From Notamacropus eugenii (lineage: Eukaryota > Chordata > Mammalia > Diprotodontia > Macropodidae), in NCBI RefSeq assembly GCF_028372415.1, contig NC_092875.1:412619239-412683238 (forward strand): a DNA stretch of 64,000 nucleotides, read 5' to 3'. Position 1 is the stretch's first letter; each line of letters opens with the position of its first letter. Below the pieces are notes generated by a model. That model worked only from the letters and a program-made list of their open reading frames with translations. It did no database searches and was not told the origin of the DNA. Shown one piece after another: positions 12,366-24,512 of the stretch. The translations under genes were made by a program, and so were the position numbers.

Positions 12366-12856
12366 AATGAAAACACATTCATAAAGCACTTACTACGTGT
12401 CAAGCATTGTACTTGGTGTTGGAGAAGTGAAGAAAAATGGACTCTCCCTGTCTTTCAGGAGCTTGCATTCCATATGAGCAGACAAAATATGTGCAAACCA
12501 GTACATACAAACTAAATAGAAGGCAATTTTGAAAAGGAGACTCTAATGCGTGGGGAAAACCAAGAAAGATCTCAAGCAGAGTCTAGTGTTTGGGCTGAGC
12601 TTTGCAGGAAACTGAGATTTCTAAAAGGTAGATATGAAGAGGGAATGAACTGAAAGCAAGAGGGATGGCCTGTTCAGACTCCAAGACCAGAGATGGAAGG
12701 CAGTGTGTAAGAAACGGCAAAAAGTCCAAGTTTGTCTAGACATGAGAGTGTGTGAAGGGGAATAATGTATAATAAGGATTAAAAAAAATAAGTTGTAACC
12801 AGATTTTGAAGGGCTTAAGTGCAAAACAGATGTTTGTATTTGATTGTAGAAGTAAT

Positions 12857-13106
12857 TTTTGTGGTTGTTCAGTCATATCCAACTCTTTGTGACCCCTTTT
12901 GGGATTTTCTTGGCAGAGATACCAAAGTGGTTTGCCATTTCCTTCTCCAGCTCGTTTTACAGAAGAAGAACTTAGGCGAAGAGGGTTAAGTGACTTGACC
13001 AGGGTCACACAGCCAGTAAGTGTCTAAAGTTAGATTTGAACTCAGGAAGATGAGTCTTCCTGACTCCAGGGCCCATGTTCTATCTACTCTGCCACCTAGC
13101 TCCCTC
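12857..13106 (-). mobile_element. CORE-SINE with BovB-like tail
   Basis: Full length and reversed, from GTTGTTCAGTCATATCCAAC to CTCTGCCACCTAGCTCCC. TAGAAGTAA / TAGAGGTAA flank it as a worn duplication. Inserted in an L2. Confidence 0.85.
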
Positions 13107-13267
13107 TAGAGGTAAATACTTATAAAGGCAATAAGGAGTCATTGAAGTTTATTGGACAAGTCATAGTTATACTTTAGCAACTGTGTGGATGAGGGCTTAG
13201 AAAGGAGACTTGAGGCAGCAAGACTAATTATTGGGCTACTGAAATAGCCCAGGCAAGAAGCAACTGG

Positions 13268-13410
13268 CAGATAGGTGGCTCAATGGAGTCAGCACTGGTT
13301 TGTGGAATCAGGAGGACCTGAGTTCAAATACAGGCTCAGACATTTGACACTTAACTATCTGAGTGACCCTGGGCAAATCACTTAAACCCAATTCCCTCAC
13401 ACACACAAAA
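13268..13410 (+). mobile_element. CORE-SINE, short-tailed
   Basis: GGCAGATAGGTGGCTCAATG to CAATTCCCTCACACAC. Second insertion in the L2 at 12365-13530. Confidence 0.8.
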
Positions 13411-13529
13411 AAGTGACGAGTGTAGAGAAGGAAATGGATGTAAGAGATGTAGGAGTAGAAAGAACAAATTTAATGACTGTTTGGTTATTTGAGAAAGTGA
13501 AGAAACCCTCCAAGGTTGTAAACCTGGGC

Positions 13530-16500
13530 AACTAGAAATATGGTGGTACCTTCCATAATTGGGAAGTTCAGAACAGGGGTAGGTTCTGAGGAAAAAAAGA
13601 TAATTAGTAGTAAAGCACTATAGAGACAGGGACCAACAAAGATGGTGTTTGTTGTGGAGAAGGATGCATGTACCAGACATTATCACCCTGGAGCTAAGGC
13701 TTGATGCTGTGCTAATTATGGTTTTGTGCTCAGGGTGAGTATAATTGCATTCAATTTAACAGGAGTTCATTAATTGCCAAAAGTGCAAGACATTATAGAG
13801 GGGGAAAGAATGCATGTAGAAACCATAGCTTGTCCAGAAGGGTGTTATGGGGTGGACAAATGACCTGAGTTGTCACAAAATTCTGTACACAATAGGAAGG
13901 CAGCATAATTATCCTGATGTTATTTTTCTTTCAGATGTAAATTATTAGATTGGAGACTGGGTACTTTTATCTGCAGTCTAGTGAACTGTGCAATCCAGAA
14001 TTATAAAATAAATTTAGTACCTTGATCAGTAGTGATTAGAGGGGAAAGACTTTGGATCTAGGTAATTTCTTTCTAGAAAATGCCATGACCATGATGGAAA
14101 TGCACCATGAGAGAGGAATTGAGACATTTTGGTCAAGGTGTCTACCCCAAGATGGATGCAGATATATGACAAAATCTAATATTAATGACATCTGAGTATG
14201 GAGAGAAATTGGTGAGAATTATAGCCAAACAGCTAACCGCTTCAGCTGTCCTTAAAGAAAGCACAAAGGTCTTATGATTGGACATGATTACTTCACAGTT
14301 TAGGTCGTAAAAATCACAAGTAACTTGTGTAAGGTCCCCAATGACCCACCACTAAACTGTCTTAGCAAAGAGGAAACATTGTCAACTTGAACCTTGCCCC
14401 TAGAGAGGCCAAGATGTAAGCAATAAATGCAGCAGTCGGAGTAAAACTAATTCCTTGGATATGAGCATCTTGCCTGCTTGGAGACATTGTAACTGGGTCT
14501 GAGTTTAGGCATCGTTGTATCACTTTCCAGAAAATTAATTCTAGTAGTTCTGGCATGCAGATGCGTGATTGATGCATTATGCAACTTACTTGTGATGTTT
14601 AGAGTAAGGTACTCTCTCTTATGTTGACAGTTCAGTTACAAAGAAAAAAAACTGTGAACAACAAAAAAGTTAAACTTCAAGTATTTAAACTCATATTTCC
14701 CCTCTCAATGGAATGTGAAACACAGACTATAGGAGGACCTAGTAGAGAATTAGATGACAGAGTAATGACTAAGCTTGCAAGGCATCATCCCCTCAGTTCA
14801 TTTGGCATAACTGTTTTTAGAGGTTGAAAAATGTAAAACACAGAAAATGGTAAATATCTTTGAAACTCTGGGATGATAAAGGACTATTGATTTCAAAACA
14901 AAGAGAAAGATAGATTTTGTGACATAATTTGTATGAAAAAGATGAATCACAAAACTAGAAGGCTCTGATTTGAGCCAATAAGAGTGCTGACAGACACTAA
15001 GGAGAATTAAGAAAGCAGCAGTAGCTCAGTGAGAAGGCAATAACAGGATCTGTCAGATGAATTCTACCTATTGCCCTTTAACTTCATCTATAGTTTGAGA
15101 GAGGTGAAATCCTTCAAAAGTGCCTGACTTCTCTCTACTTCCCCCATTTTGTTTGAGATAGAAAACACAGGTGACGGACAGCCTTTATAGATGCTTTAGT
15201 ATAGAAGAGGCTGATGCTGATTGGATGACATCACATCTGGCTGAGATTGTTTACATCACCAATAGAGCCAACATGAGGAATTTTGTTATGAGCTCTGCCT
15301 TGCTATTAGAAGAAGTTGAATGGCTATCATAGTAAGCAATTGAGTAAGGAGATGGCTGGGCTTCTCCGCATTGCCCAGAAAGCCAACTTGAGAACCTTAG
15401 AGGAACCTGCTTTCCAATAGCATAACATTTTCTCAAACCTTTTAAAGGGTTTATATGAGTTAAAAGAATTTGCCACTGTTTTATCAGGTCAAAAATATAA
15501 AATGAAAGGATTTTCCCAGCAAGAGAAGGGCGTAGAGCAGAAGAGGAATGGTTAGCTGGTAAATTCATAGCTACCATAGGTGTGAATATCACATTAGCGC
15601 TACACTCTTCAAGGAAAATAGCATCCAGTGAATCTAACCTTAATTTAACTTCTGTATAGTCTGAGGATATATTTTGTTTGTTTTGTTTCGCATTGTCTTG
15701 GTTTTTTGTTTGTTTGGTTTGGAGTGGGATTAATATAGAAAATACAGAAAATGGTGCAGGAGACCAGTCAAGGAATGGAAGCTCATTGGATCCTCCCAAC
15801 AACCCTAGGGGATAGTCTCTATTATTATTCCCATTTTATAGTTGAGGAAACTGAAGCAGACAGAGGTTAAGTAACTTGCCCACAGTCACACAGCTGTTGT
15901 CTGAGTCTGGATTTGAACTCTGGTTTTCTTGACTTCAGACCCAGAACTTACCACTCTGTCATCCAGATGCCTCCAAATACACACTTGTTAATTGGAAAAA
16001 ATAAAATTTAAAGATGAGTTAATCCCCCCCCAAGAGAGATTTGTCTGTGAGCACCTTACTCCATTTAATTCTTTTTGCATCAGTTGGATTGTGAGAAAAG
16101 TATCATTAGGAACATGAATTAAGACACAGTGGTCTGAAAGAGGAGACTCCATCATAAGAGTTGATGTCTCTGTAGTGGGCTGTTTATGAAAATCCAGATG
16201 TATCATAATAGGAATTGAGATGAATAAATTTTCCAGGACATTAAATGAGAAGTTTTATCTCTGGTAACCATTAGAAAGTAGTGAGGTACTGAAACTAACT
16301 AGCAAGGGACTCTATCCTCTATGATCCCATGAAGCATGGCCTCCTGAGCCCATACTAGCTGCAACCTCTCAGAAAACTAGACTCCTGCCAGTATTGGGCT
16401 AGAGGGCCTGCAGTCTCTTCCACAGGAATGATCCTGATTACAGGCAGGACTTGATGTGCTCACCTTATTGGTTAAGTGTAGCAGGTTCCTAGCTGTATCC

Positions 16501-17300
16501 ATTTGGGCTAATTCCTCATGGATGAGCAAAACCAAACACTCCAGAAATGCATCTATCAGAGTAATTTATTAATATTTTTGTACCTGTTTTGATGAAAAGC
16601 TTAATAAAGTGCATCATGTCCTTGCCTGCTTCCTTAAATAGAAGATACTAAGTACAATTTGACCTTCTCTTTTAATGACTTAGTCATGATCATGAGATCC
16701 ATTGTTTTACTGAGTAGTATTAGGGTTCCGGCTATATGAATGCTCCATTCTGTTGTCTGACTATCACCATCATTGGACTCATCTCTAACTACTACTACCT
16801 CCCTTCTAAGATACCCAGAATTTGAACATTTAATTATATCTCTACAAGACATCTTAGAAAATAGTTAACTCCTCATTTTACAGAGGAGGTCATGGTTTGG
16901 TGCTTTTAAATTTTCTGCAGGCAAAGTATAACAAACACATTTGTCCAGGATTTTGTAGTCCATACAAATAAAGAAAATCTGAACAAATTATCCAAGAAAT
17001 AAAGGAGATTGCTTTCATACATGGGGTTTGTGATAGTTTTTTGGGAGTGCAGAGACCTTTCTCTACTCACTTCTGGGTTAGGGATTGTCTTCATATGAGA
17101 TTCAGCCAGAATGCTGAAGATCTGACGTCCATATGAGAAAGATATTACAATGTTTATGTATGTGGAGTATTATCATTTGAGAATGTAGTTTATGAGATGG
17201 CTGGAATCTTTTGTTCTGCATAGCAGAGCAGAATCAAGAAGCTGCAGTGGTCCTCACAATGACAATCAGTCATTCAACAAGCATTTAGGAAGTACTTTCT
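13530..17300. other. Long stretch with few known repeats
   Basis: One SINE (15785-15980) in 3.7 kb. It includes a 183-codon minus-strand frame at 15251-15802 and several shorter minus-strand frames, none recognised. It may be an unnamed old insertion or merely repeat-poor intergenic DNA. Confidence 0.4.
15785..15980 (-). mobile_element. CORE-SINE (MIR/Ther type)
   Basis: CATTTTATAGTTGAGGAAAC, CACAGTCACACAGCTGTTGT, GTCATCCAGATGCCTCC. Confidence 0.8.
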
Positions 17301-17309
17301 CTGTGCCCT

Positions 17310-17637
17310 CTTACTCAGTGAACTTCAGTGTCTCCCTATTATATCCAGGATCAAATCTGGTTTTCTCTTTGGCCCCTTCTCAGTCTGGCCCCTCACTACC
17401 TTTCCAGTCTTCTTACACTCTGCTTCTCTCTTCACACCTTACATCCAACCATGTTAATCTGCTTTTTTTCTCCTTGCCCATGGTATTCCCTACCCGCTAT
17501 CTCCAAGCCTTTCCTCTGACTATCCTTCATACCTGGAATACTCTCTTTCTTGAATCCCATTTCTCAGTCTCCTTGGCTTCTTTCCAGATTCGTCTTAAAT
17601 CCCCTTTACTCTATAAATCCTTTCTCAGGATTTAATG
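17310..17637 (+). mobile_element. L2 fragment
   Basis: CAGTGTCTCCCTATTATATC, CTTTCCAGTCTTCTTACACT and CCTGGAATACTCTCTTTC. The 147-residue ORF overlapping it is a frame across L2, not a gene. Confidence 0.75.
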
Positions 17638-17639
17638 AT

Positions 17640-17790
17640 CATTGATTAACTCTCCTCTGGACGTTAGGCCAGTGGGGATACAAAACCAAACATTAAACTA
17701 TACCTGCCTTCAAAAACTTATATTTATATTGGAGGAAACTACAGGTACAACAAAAAGTAAATTAAAAGTGTATATAAAGTAAATTAATAA
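17640..17790 (-). mobile_element. L2 fragment
   Basis: GGGGATACAAAACCAAACAT and CCTTCAAAAACTTATATTTA, abutting the plus-strand L2. Confidence 0.5.
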
Positions 17791-18045
17791 TAATAGCATG
17801 GAGTCAATAAAGTGCCTACTATGTTGCCAAACCTTGTGCTAAACACTTAACAGTTATTATGTCATTTGATCCTCGAAACAACCCTGGGAGGTAGGTACTA
17901 TCATTATTCCCATTTTACAGTTGAGGAAACTGAGGCAAACAGTTTAAGTGACTTGCCCAAGGTAATAGAACTAGTAAAGTGTCTGAAATCTGATTTAAAC
18001 TCAGTTCTTCTTGATCCAAGCCCAGTGGTTTATCTACTTAACTGC
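17790..18045 (-). mobile_element. CORE-SINE (MIR/Ther type)
   Basis: CAACCCTGGGAGGTAGGTAC, CAGTTGAGGAAACTGAGGCA. Confidence 0.8.
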
Positions 18046-18264
18046 CTAATAAATTAAAGGTTGATTTTTTTTTTTTTGGAGAAGTGACCAGGTGCTGAGA
18101 GAAAAACATAGGAAAAGCCGGAAGTGAGTCGTTTGATACAATCCTCTGCCTTCAGGTAGGTGAACACAGAAAATAAGTGCCTTACATGTTGTAAATAATG
18201 AATACAGCAACACCTTTTTATAACATGATTTCTTAGAGTAAACATTTATATACACAAGTCAAGT

Positions 18265-18330
18265 CACAGAATCAATGATCTCAAAATCAGAAGGGACCCT
18301 ATAAACTTTCTAGTTCAACTTCTACCAAGA
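18265..18330 (-). mobile_element. CR1-type SINE tail
   Basis: AAAATCAGAAGGGACCCTAT and CTAGTTCAACTTCTACC are the reversed tail of CR1-tailed SINEs. Confidence 0.45.
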
Positions 18331-18424
18331 AAAGAAAAGAGATCCCTGTTTTACCACACTTAGTAATGCAAAAGACTGAGTTCTTTTTTTTTTTTCTTTT
18401 GATAGTTCTAATTTATTGGAAGAT

Positions 18425-18622
18425 TGCCCTTCCATCAGAGCAGTATTTGAGTTTGCAGCCAGGAAGACATAGGTTCAAATACTTGATTAGAAACTTACTA
18501 GTTTTATGATGGATGGAAGTCACTTATTACGTCTGTGCCTTAATTTCCACATCTGTGAAATGGGGTTGGGCCCAATGGCTTCGATGGTCCTTTCCAGCTC
18601 TCATCTATGACTTTATGAATAT
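18425..18622 (+). mobile_element. CORE-SINE with CR1-like tail
   Basis: AAGACATAGGTTCAAATACT in the core and GATGGTCCTTTCCAGCTCTC in the tail. Confidence 0.65.
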
Positions 18623-18645
18623 CTGAGTTTAAATTTACCTCTTTG

Positions 18646-18785
18646 GGGGCAGCTAGAGGGTGTAGTAGATAGAGTCCTGGAGACTCTGAGTTGAAATTTA
18701 GCCTCAGAAATTTGACACTAGATGTATGATCATGGGCAAGTCACTTAATCCCAGATGCCTTGCAAAACAAATAAATAATTTTTCC
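18646..18785 (+). mobile_element. CORE-SINE, short-tailed
   Basis: GGCAGCTAGAGGGTGTAGTA, GGGCAAGTCACTTAATCCC. Confidence 0.7.
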
Positions 18786-18827
18786 TCTTTACAATTTACA
18801 ATAATTGTTCCCACTTTGATGTTCTAG

Positions 18828-18930
18828 GGCCAAACAGAGTAAAACTACTCTCACTTCCTCATGGAAGTCCTTCAAATATTTGAATATTTCATGTTTCTCC
18901 TCATTTCTTCTCTTCTCTACATGAAACATG
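18828..18930 (-). mobile_element. CR1/L3 LINE fragment
   Basis: GTCCTTCAAATATTTGAATA and CTTCTCTTCTCTACATGAAA are reversed CR1 sequence. Confidence 0.5.
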
Positions 18931-18937
18931 CTTCTAA

Positions 18938-19159
18938 GTAAGAGTTTATTGATCTTTTTGTGTTATGGATTCTTTTGGTAGTCTGGTGAACTCTATAGAC
19001 CCTTTTGCAGAATATTGTTTTTGAATAATTGAAGGAAATACTAAATTTACTTAGAAGTTAGTGGAAATAAAAATGTTTTTCTTATTCAACTTCAAGACCT
19101 TCTGAAATATATCCGTAAATCCCCATGGAGTCTTGGGGATCTCATTTTAAGAACGCCTG
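18938..19159 (-). mobile_element. hAT-like nonautonomous DNA transposon, copy 2
   Basis: Same family as at 1526, reversed: TGGTGAACTCTATAGACCC and CATTTTAAGAACGCCTG at the right end. Confidence 0.55.
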
Positions 19160-19194
19160 TTAGGTTATTTCATTCCAACTTGGTTATAAAAGAA

Positions 19195-19425
19195 AGTAGG
19201 GAAATAGACATTTATTAAGTACCTACTATGTGTCAAGCACTGTGCTAAGCACTTCACAGATGTTATCTCATTTCATTCTGACAACTTTAGAAGAAAGATA
19301 CTACCATAATCCCAGATGGTGAAAACTGAAGTGACTTGCCCAGAATCTCACAGCTAGAAGTGCCTGAAGTGTTATTTGGACTCAGGTCTTTCTGACTCCA
19401 GGTCCAGAGTTCTACCCATTGTGGC
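19195..19425 (-). mobile_element. CORE-SINE (MIR/Ther type)
   Basis: CTACTATGTGTCAAGCACTG at the 3' end and CTGACTCCAGGTCCAGAGTT at the head. Confidence 0.8.
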
Positions 19426-19655
19426 TTTCTAAAAGCCAAAATAATTTGCTTAAATTCTGTTTATTATTGCTATCTCTTGGAAACACTGTCATAAAGGGAA
19501 TAGTTCCCTATATTTTGAAACCAACCCTATAACCTAATAGTTACTTCTGACTTGGCTTTTCCCTTGGGGCAAAAATAACACCAACTATGATTTTTCCCTT
19601 GAAGTTCAGGCAGTGGTAAACAATGAATTCTCACAATTGAAGGGAAGGAACATTC

Positions 19656-19998
19656 TTTCCTTTTTTTAATTCTAATTTATTTATTTATTTCTAGTTTTCA
19701 ATAGACATTACCGCAAGATTTTGAGCTCCAAATTTTCTCCCCGTCTCTCCCCTCCACCCGCCCCAAGACAGCGTGCATTCTGATTACCCCTTCCCCCAGT
19801 CTGCCCTCCTTTCTATCACAGCCCTCCTTTCTCTTATCCCCATACCCTCTATTTTCTTGGAGGACAAGATAGATTTCTATACTCCATTGCCTGTATATCT
19901 TATTTCCCAGTTGCATGTAAAAACAATTTTTAACATTCCTTTTTAAAACTTTGATTTCTAACTTCTCTCCCTTCCTCCTCCCCACCCATCCCCACTGA
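19656..19998 (-). mobile_element. HAL1/L1 3' end, inverted, with target duplications
   Basis: The minus strand matches the 3' region of the HAL1 at 46130-46450: grouped GGGAGAGA tracts, CAACTGGGAAATAAGATATA, GAAAATTTGGAGCTCAAAAT, then an AATAAATAAATAAATT tail. Flanks carry GAAGGAACATTC at 19644-19655 and 19999-20010. It is a short 5'-truncated insertion. Confidence 0.85.
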
Positions 19999-20104
19999 GA
20001 AGGAACATTCCTTCTTAAGATTTACATTTTCCAAGTTTATATTTCTTCACTTCCTGACCAAAACTCACCATGAGAGTCATTTAGTCTGTATGTGACTTTA
20101 TCTG

Positions 20105-20300
20105 TGGGTAAAGTATGTTGTATTTGGAGTCTGAGAATCTGAGTTCAAATCCTAGTTCCCCAACTTTCAACATATGTGACTCTGGGCAACTCCTTTCACC
20201 TCTATGGGACTCAGTTTCCCCATCTGTAAAATGAGGGATTTAAACAAGGTGACCTCAGAGATCACTTTCAGATCTAAATCTATAATCCTATGATCCTAGG
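20105..20300 (+). mobile_element. CORE-SINE with CR1-like tail
   Basis: TATGTGACTCTGGGCAACTC core; AGATCTAAATCTATAATCC tail. Confidence 0.75.
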
Positions 20301-20589
20301 GCATATTCAGGTTCTATTCTTAATTCTCTCTAACCTTCCTCATTTTGAGTTATGCCCTTAAATAACCTAATCCCACAAATATGGCAGAGTTGTTTGGGGG
20401 CTTGAAAGGAAGATGTGGCCCACATATCCTGCCAGCTAGGGAATCTGATTTTAGGGAAGTTTACAAGATAGCTCCCTTTCTCCTTGGGTGAAATGGATAG
20501 AGAATTGGTAGGAATTTGGTCTGAGGGGCCAGGGTTCTGTTAGATGGTTCCTGTCAGGGTGATTTTCCTTTCACTGATCTCATAGAAGG

Positions 20590-20745
20590 TCTGAATGTAA
20601 GTCCTGTTTCCAACAGTTTATTGGCTATGTGGCCTTAGGTAAATCAGAAATCTCCCTAGGCTTCTGTTTCCTCATTTCCTACCTCACCAGGTTGTTATAG
20701 GAAAAGTAATTAGTAAACCCTAAAGAACCATATAAACAGATTGTT
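20590..20745 (+). mobile_element. CORE-SINE fragment
   Basis: GCTATGTGGCCTTAGGTAAA and CACCAGGTTGTTATAGG. Confidence 0.5.
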
Positions 20746-20984
20746 TCTGAGATAAGCATTCACAAATGGCTTATATAACACCTGGAACGGAAATAGCAGA
20801 GATACAAATGATCTAATTTAATTTACTATGAAACTGGTCTAAAGGAACCAGAAAAATATAACATCTACTTAGTGGAGTAGCTTGAATTTCATCAAATAAT
20901 CATAGCATTAATGATTGGAGCTAATGACAAATCCATTTGGTTCTTGGTTGATCTTACGAGCTTTTCAATACAACTTAGCTAATG

Positions 20985-22110
20985 TTTATTAAGTTGAAAC
21001 AAGCGCCCATTAAATACTTATTAGGTGGCAATCATTCCATGCGAAGAGTTGAGATGCAAACATAAGCAAAAGAAATGACATTGTGTACCTTTGAGGAGTT
21101 GACATTCTAACGAGAGGAGACAATGTGCCAATGGAAGAAGAAAAGAAATGGGAGAGGTGATGAACGAGTCAGGTTTGGGGCATGCTGCTGGAGAGGCATG
21201 AGCATAGCTGGGAAGGTAAGGAAGGCTGGCTGACCCAGCCTTCTCCGCACAAAGGTGGTATTAGGAGTCGTTCAACAAAGAGAGAAAGAGGTTGTCATAG
21301 AAAAGGGATACTAAAAGGTGAGGAGACTCCAGAACTTTGCAATGAAGTTCCAGAGTGAGACTCCAACTGAAATTCAGAAAGTCAGAAAAATAGGCTATTT
21401 AAAGTTCTATGTTGGATTCTAGGGATGTAAAGACAAAAATGTAAAGTTTTCACTTGCAAAGAGCTTATATTACAGGTAAGTAAACATTATATAAGCTGAA
21501 AAGATTAGTAATAATGATAGAGGGGAGGAATCATGGAAGTCTTCACAGAGAAAGGGCCAACTGAACTAATTCTTGCATGAAGATAAGTATTCCAAGAAGC
21601 TGAGATGAGGAAGAAGGGAATATATTCCAAAGATGACGGCAAAGATGACTTCGCATGGGCAAAGTCATAGAGATAGCATTGAAAATTTGGGGAACATAGA
21701 ATGCATGAAGAAAAGTGATGAAATATGTCAGAAAAAGTAGATTGGAACTAGATTGTGAAGGGGTTTAATTTCCAGCCTGGAGGAATTTGCATTTTAACTT
21801 AGAACCAATAAAGAACCACTGAAATTATTTGAGCAGGGGAATGACACAGTCAAATCTGTGCCTAAAAAGTATTACTTTGGCAGCTCTGTTGGAAGCAGAG
21901 AGACTAATTAGGAGGCTATTGTAATAGCCGAGGCAAAAAGTGATGAAACCCTGGACCAGGATGGTGCTGTGTAAATGGAGAAAAGAGAATGGATTGCTGG
22001 ATGTTATGAAGGGATAATCAACAAGACTTGGCAATTGATTGTCCATGGTAGGCTCACAGTGGGTAAGGGAAAGTCTTTGACCTTTAAAGCAATATAGAAA
22101 TTTGAGCAAA
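20985..22110 (-). mobile_element. L2, long inverted copy
   Basis: Over 1 kb: GAGGAGTTGACATTCTAACG, GATTGTGAAGGGGTTTAATT, GAGCAGGGGAATGACACAGT, GGAGGCTATTGTAATAGCCG, all in reversed L2 order. A break near 21410 may mean two overlapping copies. Confidence 0.7.
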
Positions 22111-22144
22111 TGATAAGGAAAAATGAAAACAAAAACTACAGTCT

Positions 22145-22205
22145 TGACCAGTTGGATTGGACTAGATGACCTCTAAAGGATCTTTCAGTCTTACAGCTAT
22201 GAGGG
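22145..22205 (+). mobile_element. CR1-type SINE tail
   Basis: GGACTAGATGACCTCTAAAG and TCTTACAGCTATGAG only. Confidence 0.4.
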
Positions 22206-24448
22206 CATTGCTGCCCAAAGAACAAGGAACAATAAATGAAAAGGGAGACATCCTCTATGATCATTTCTGAACATATGTCCTTATAAAGATGTGAAAACTT
22301 CAAGGTTCTTTAATTTTAGACCAGCAGCTGAGGACACTGATATTTTTTGGCCAAAAATAGGACCTACATCCTGATCATGAAAAGTTCCAAACATGAAAAT
22401 GAAATGGATGAGAGAATTTAATTTAATAATCGAAGAGCATGTGCTAAAACATTCAAGGCAGATAAGTTTGGACTGCAATGATACTTCAAATCCTCTACTA
22501 GCTTATGATGGATTCTCAGAGTATGAACCTACTCCTCTCTGTTGTTTGTAGATAAGGACTTTTCAAAGCGTTCTGTGCATTTGAGAAATAAAGTGGGTGG
22601 AAAACTTTTCTAAGTAGGTCATATTTCTGATGACTAAGGTTGGTACATTACATCTACTCAAAACTAAGTCAATAATGGATTGTTCTGAGATAAAACACAA
22701 AATGGGTTACATACAATTTTGAGATGAAATGTCAGGGACATAAATTAATTCAGCTAGCTCTAGAACTAGTCCAAATGAACTCAAAAAGCAAAACATCTAT
22801 AAATATACTTATAAAAATAACATTTGAAGAAATCACCATCATTGAGCCACTCTTTTCTCATTTGGTCTACACATTGGACATTCTCATTTGATTTTGTCAA
22901 CCAGAAGATAGTTGAACAGCATTATCTTTGTATTTGTATCTCTTAAGGAATATTGTAGGATTCTGTCATATACATGGGAAATAGCCTGTCAGAGAAAATC
23001 CTTTCAGACTTCATTTGGTTATTCAGTAAGATATATTTTTTAAATCAACCAACAATAAATACATTAGCATTTTGTGTTCTCTACATCTTTCACTCAATTG
23101 ATTATGAAAGTGTGATCTACTTTTATGAAAACCTGTCTGTCCCTTCATATATTTTAATGAATAACACAAAATGAGTGCATGAGCAGTTACTGATGTCCTC
23201 TTGACTAATTTTTTGGTAATAATACCAGTTGTGATATCTACCAGAGACTTGATAGTTTTCCATCCTTAGACACTTACTTTCGTAATTATATCTAGCATGA
23301 ATTTCTTCTAAGAATATTATGTTTCCTGTCTTTATCTTAAGTGCTATTTCTATTGCCTCATAAAGCCTATATTAGGACTGAGATATTAGAGTCCAGATTT
23401 GGTGATTCTATTTTGATCAATGAAAAAATAGATTGTTACAGAAATGCTGACATAGTGATTTGGTTTTTCTTTTCTTTGTTGTTTACTTCTCTGATCCTGG
23501 GATGATCTGGTTTGATTGTTTCTCATGCCCAGTTTTTTACAAACTTGTTTTTCTTTCTATTGTATTTCGCTGTTTTATGCAGGTGAACTGCTCATAACTT
23601 TGCACCATCTTCTGTAAGCTTTTGAAAACAAGTTTATATTCTAAACCAGTATTGTCCTTAGTTGACATGTCTCTCTTTTTGGCAAGCAGAATAAATTTTT
23701 GCTCATAGACACTGGGTTCTCTGCAATCCACAAAAACAAAAACCAAAGCAAATGTCTTCTTTGTGGGATTGGATAAATTCTATGATGTGAAGTTTTTAGT
23801 GTTATTTTGAAATTTCTACATTAGAACTAGAGAGGACTTTATAGATGATCCAATCCAACCCAGAGTTTAAAAGTTTGGGTACTAGTCCTTAGAAAGAATA
23901 ATGGTTTACTGATGTGCCCTAGAAGAAAGAAGAAAAAAGACAATCCATGTGGTTCCTAGACAACATCCTTGGATTTGACTTTAAGAGGCAATGAAATGAC
24001 ACTTAAAATGAAGACGGAACAACAGGTTAGTTATTAGGACACTGCAGGTAAGATAATAAAGGGGGTTTCTTGCATACCAAACTCCAAGGCAGGTTTACCT
24101 TTTTTTTCTTTTTGGTGGGGGTCAGGGGCAAGAAGTCACTAGTCACTAAGCCATAGGGTGATGCTACGAGTCATAAAGAAGCTGTATAGAATTCTGTGGG
24201 TAAGAAGAATTCATTTGTAATGGTAGAAGATCGCCCTGATAGGAGCCCTGACTGCAGCTGCTTTCTAGGAGGTAAGTCAATGGGCTATTGGAGTGCGTTG
24301 TGTGCTTGGATGCTTCACGAGCTTCTATGAGTTCTGATATTTTGCTTGTGGGGTTTTTTTCCCAATTTGGGGGCTGATTCACTAAAGGTCAATGAAACAG
24401 AAAACATTTAGAAAAAAATATAAAGGAAAATAGAAAACAGTACAAAAA

Positions 24449-24450
<2 letters not shown>
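22205..24450. other. Nothing recognised
   Basis: AT-rich; a short CR1-type SINE tail may lie near 23820-23880 reversed. Confidence 0.45.

Positions 24451-24451
<1 letters not shown>

Positions 24452-24510
<59 letters not shown>
24452..24510 (+). repeat. (GA)n microsatellite
   Basis: About 29 uninterrupted AG units. Confidence 0.95.

Positions 24511-24512
<2 letters not shown>

Larger units (their letters stand above)
12365..13530 (-). mobile_element. L2, split by two SINEs of opposite strand
   Basis: Reversed L2 in three pieces (12365-12856, 13107-13267, 13413-13530): GCACTTACTACGTGTCAAGC, CAGATTTTGAAGGGCTTAAG, GGGCTACTGAAATAGCCCAG. SINEs sit at 12857-13106 and 13268-13410. Confidence 0.75.

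Noticed and set aside
17192-17635. A 147-residue ORF
   Set aside because: It is a frame across an L2 fragment (pyrimidine-rich, Ser/Leu/Phe-biased).
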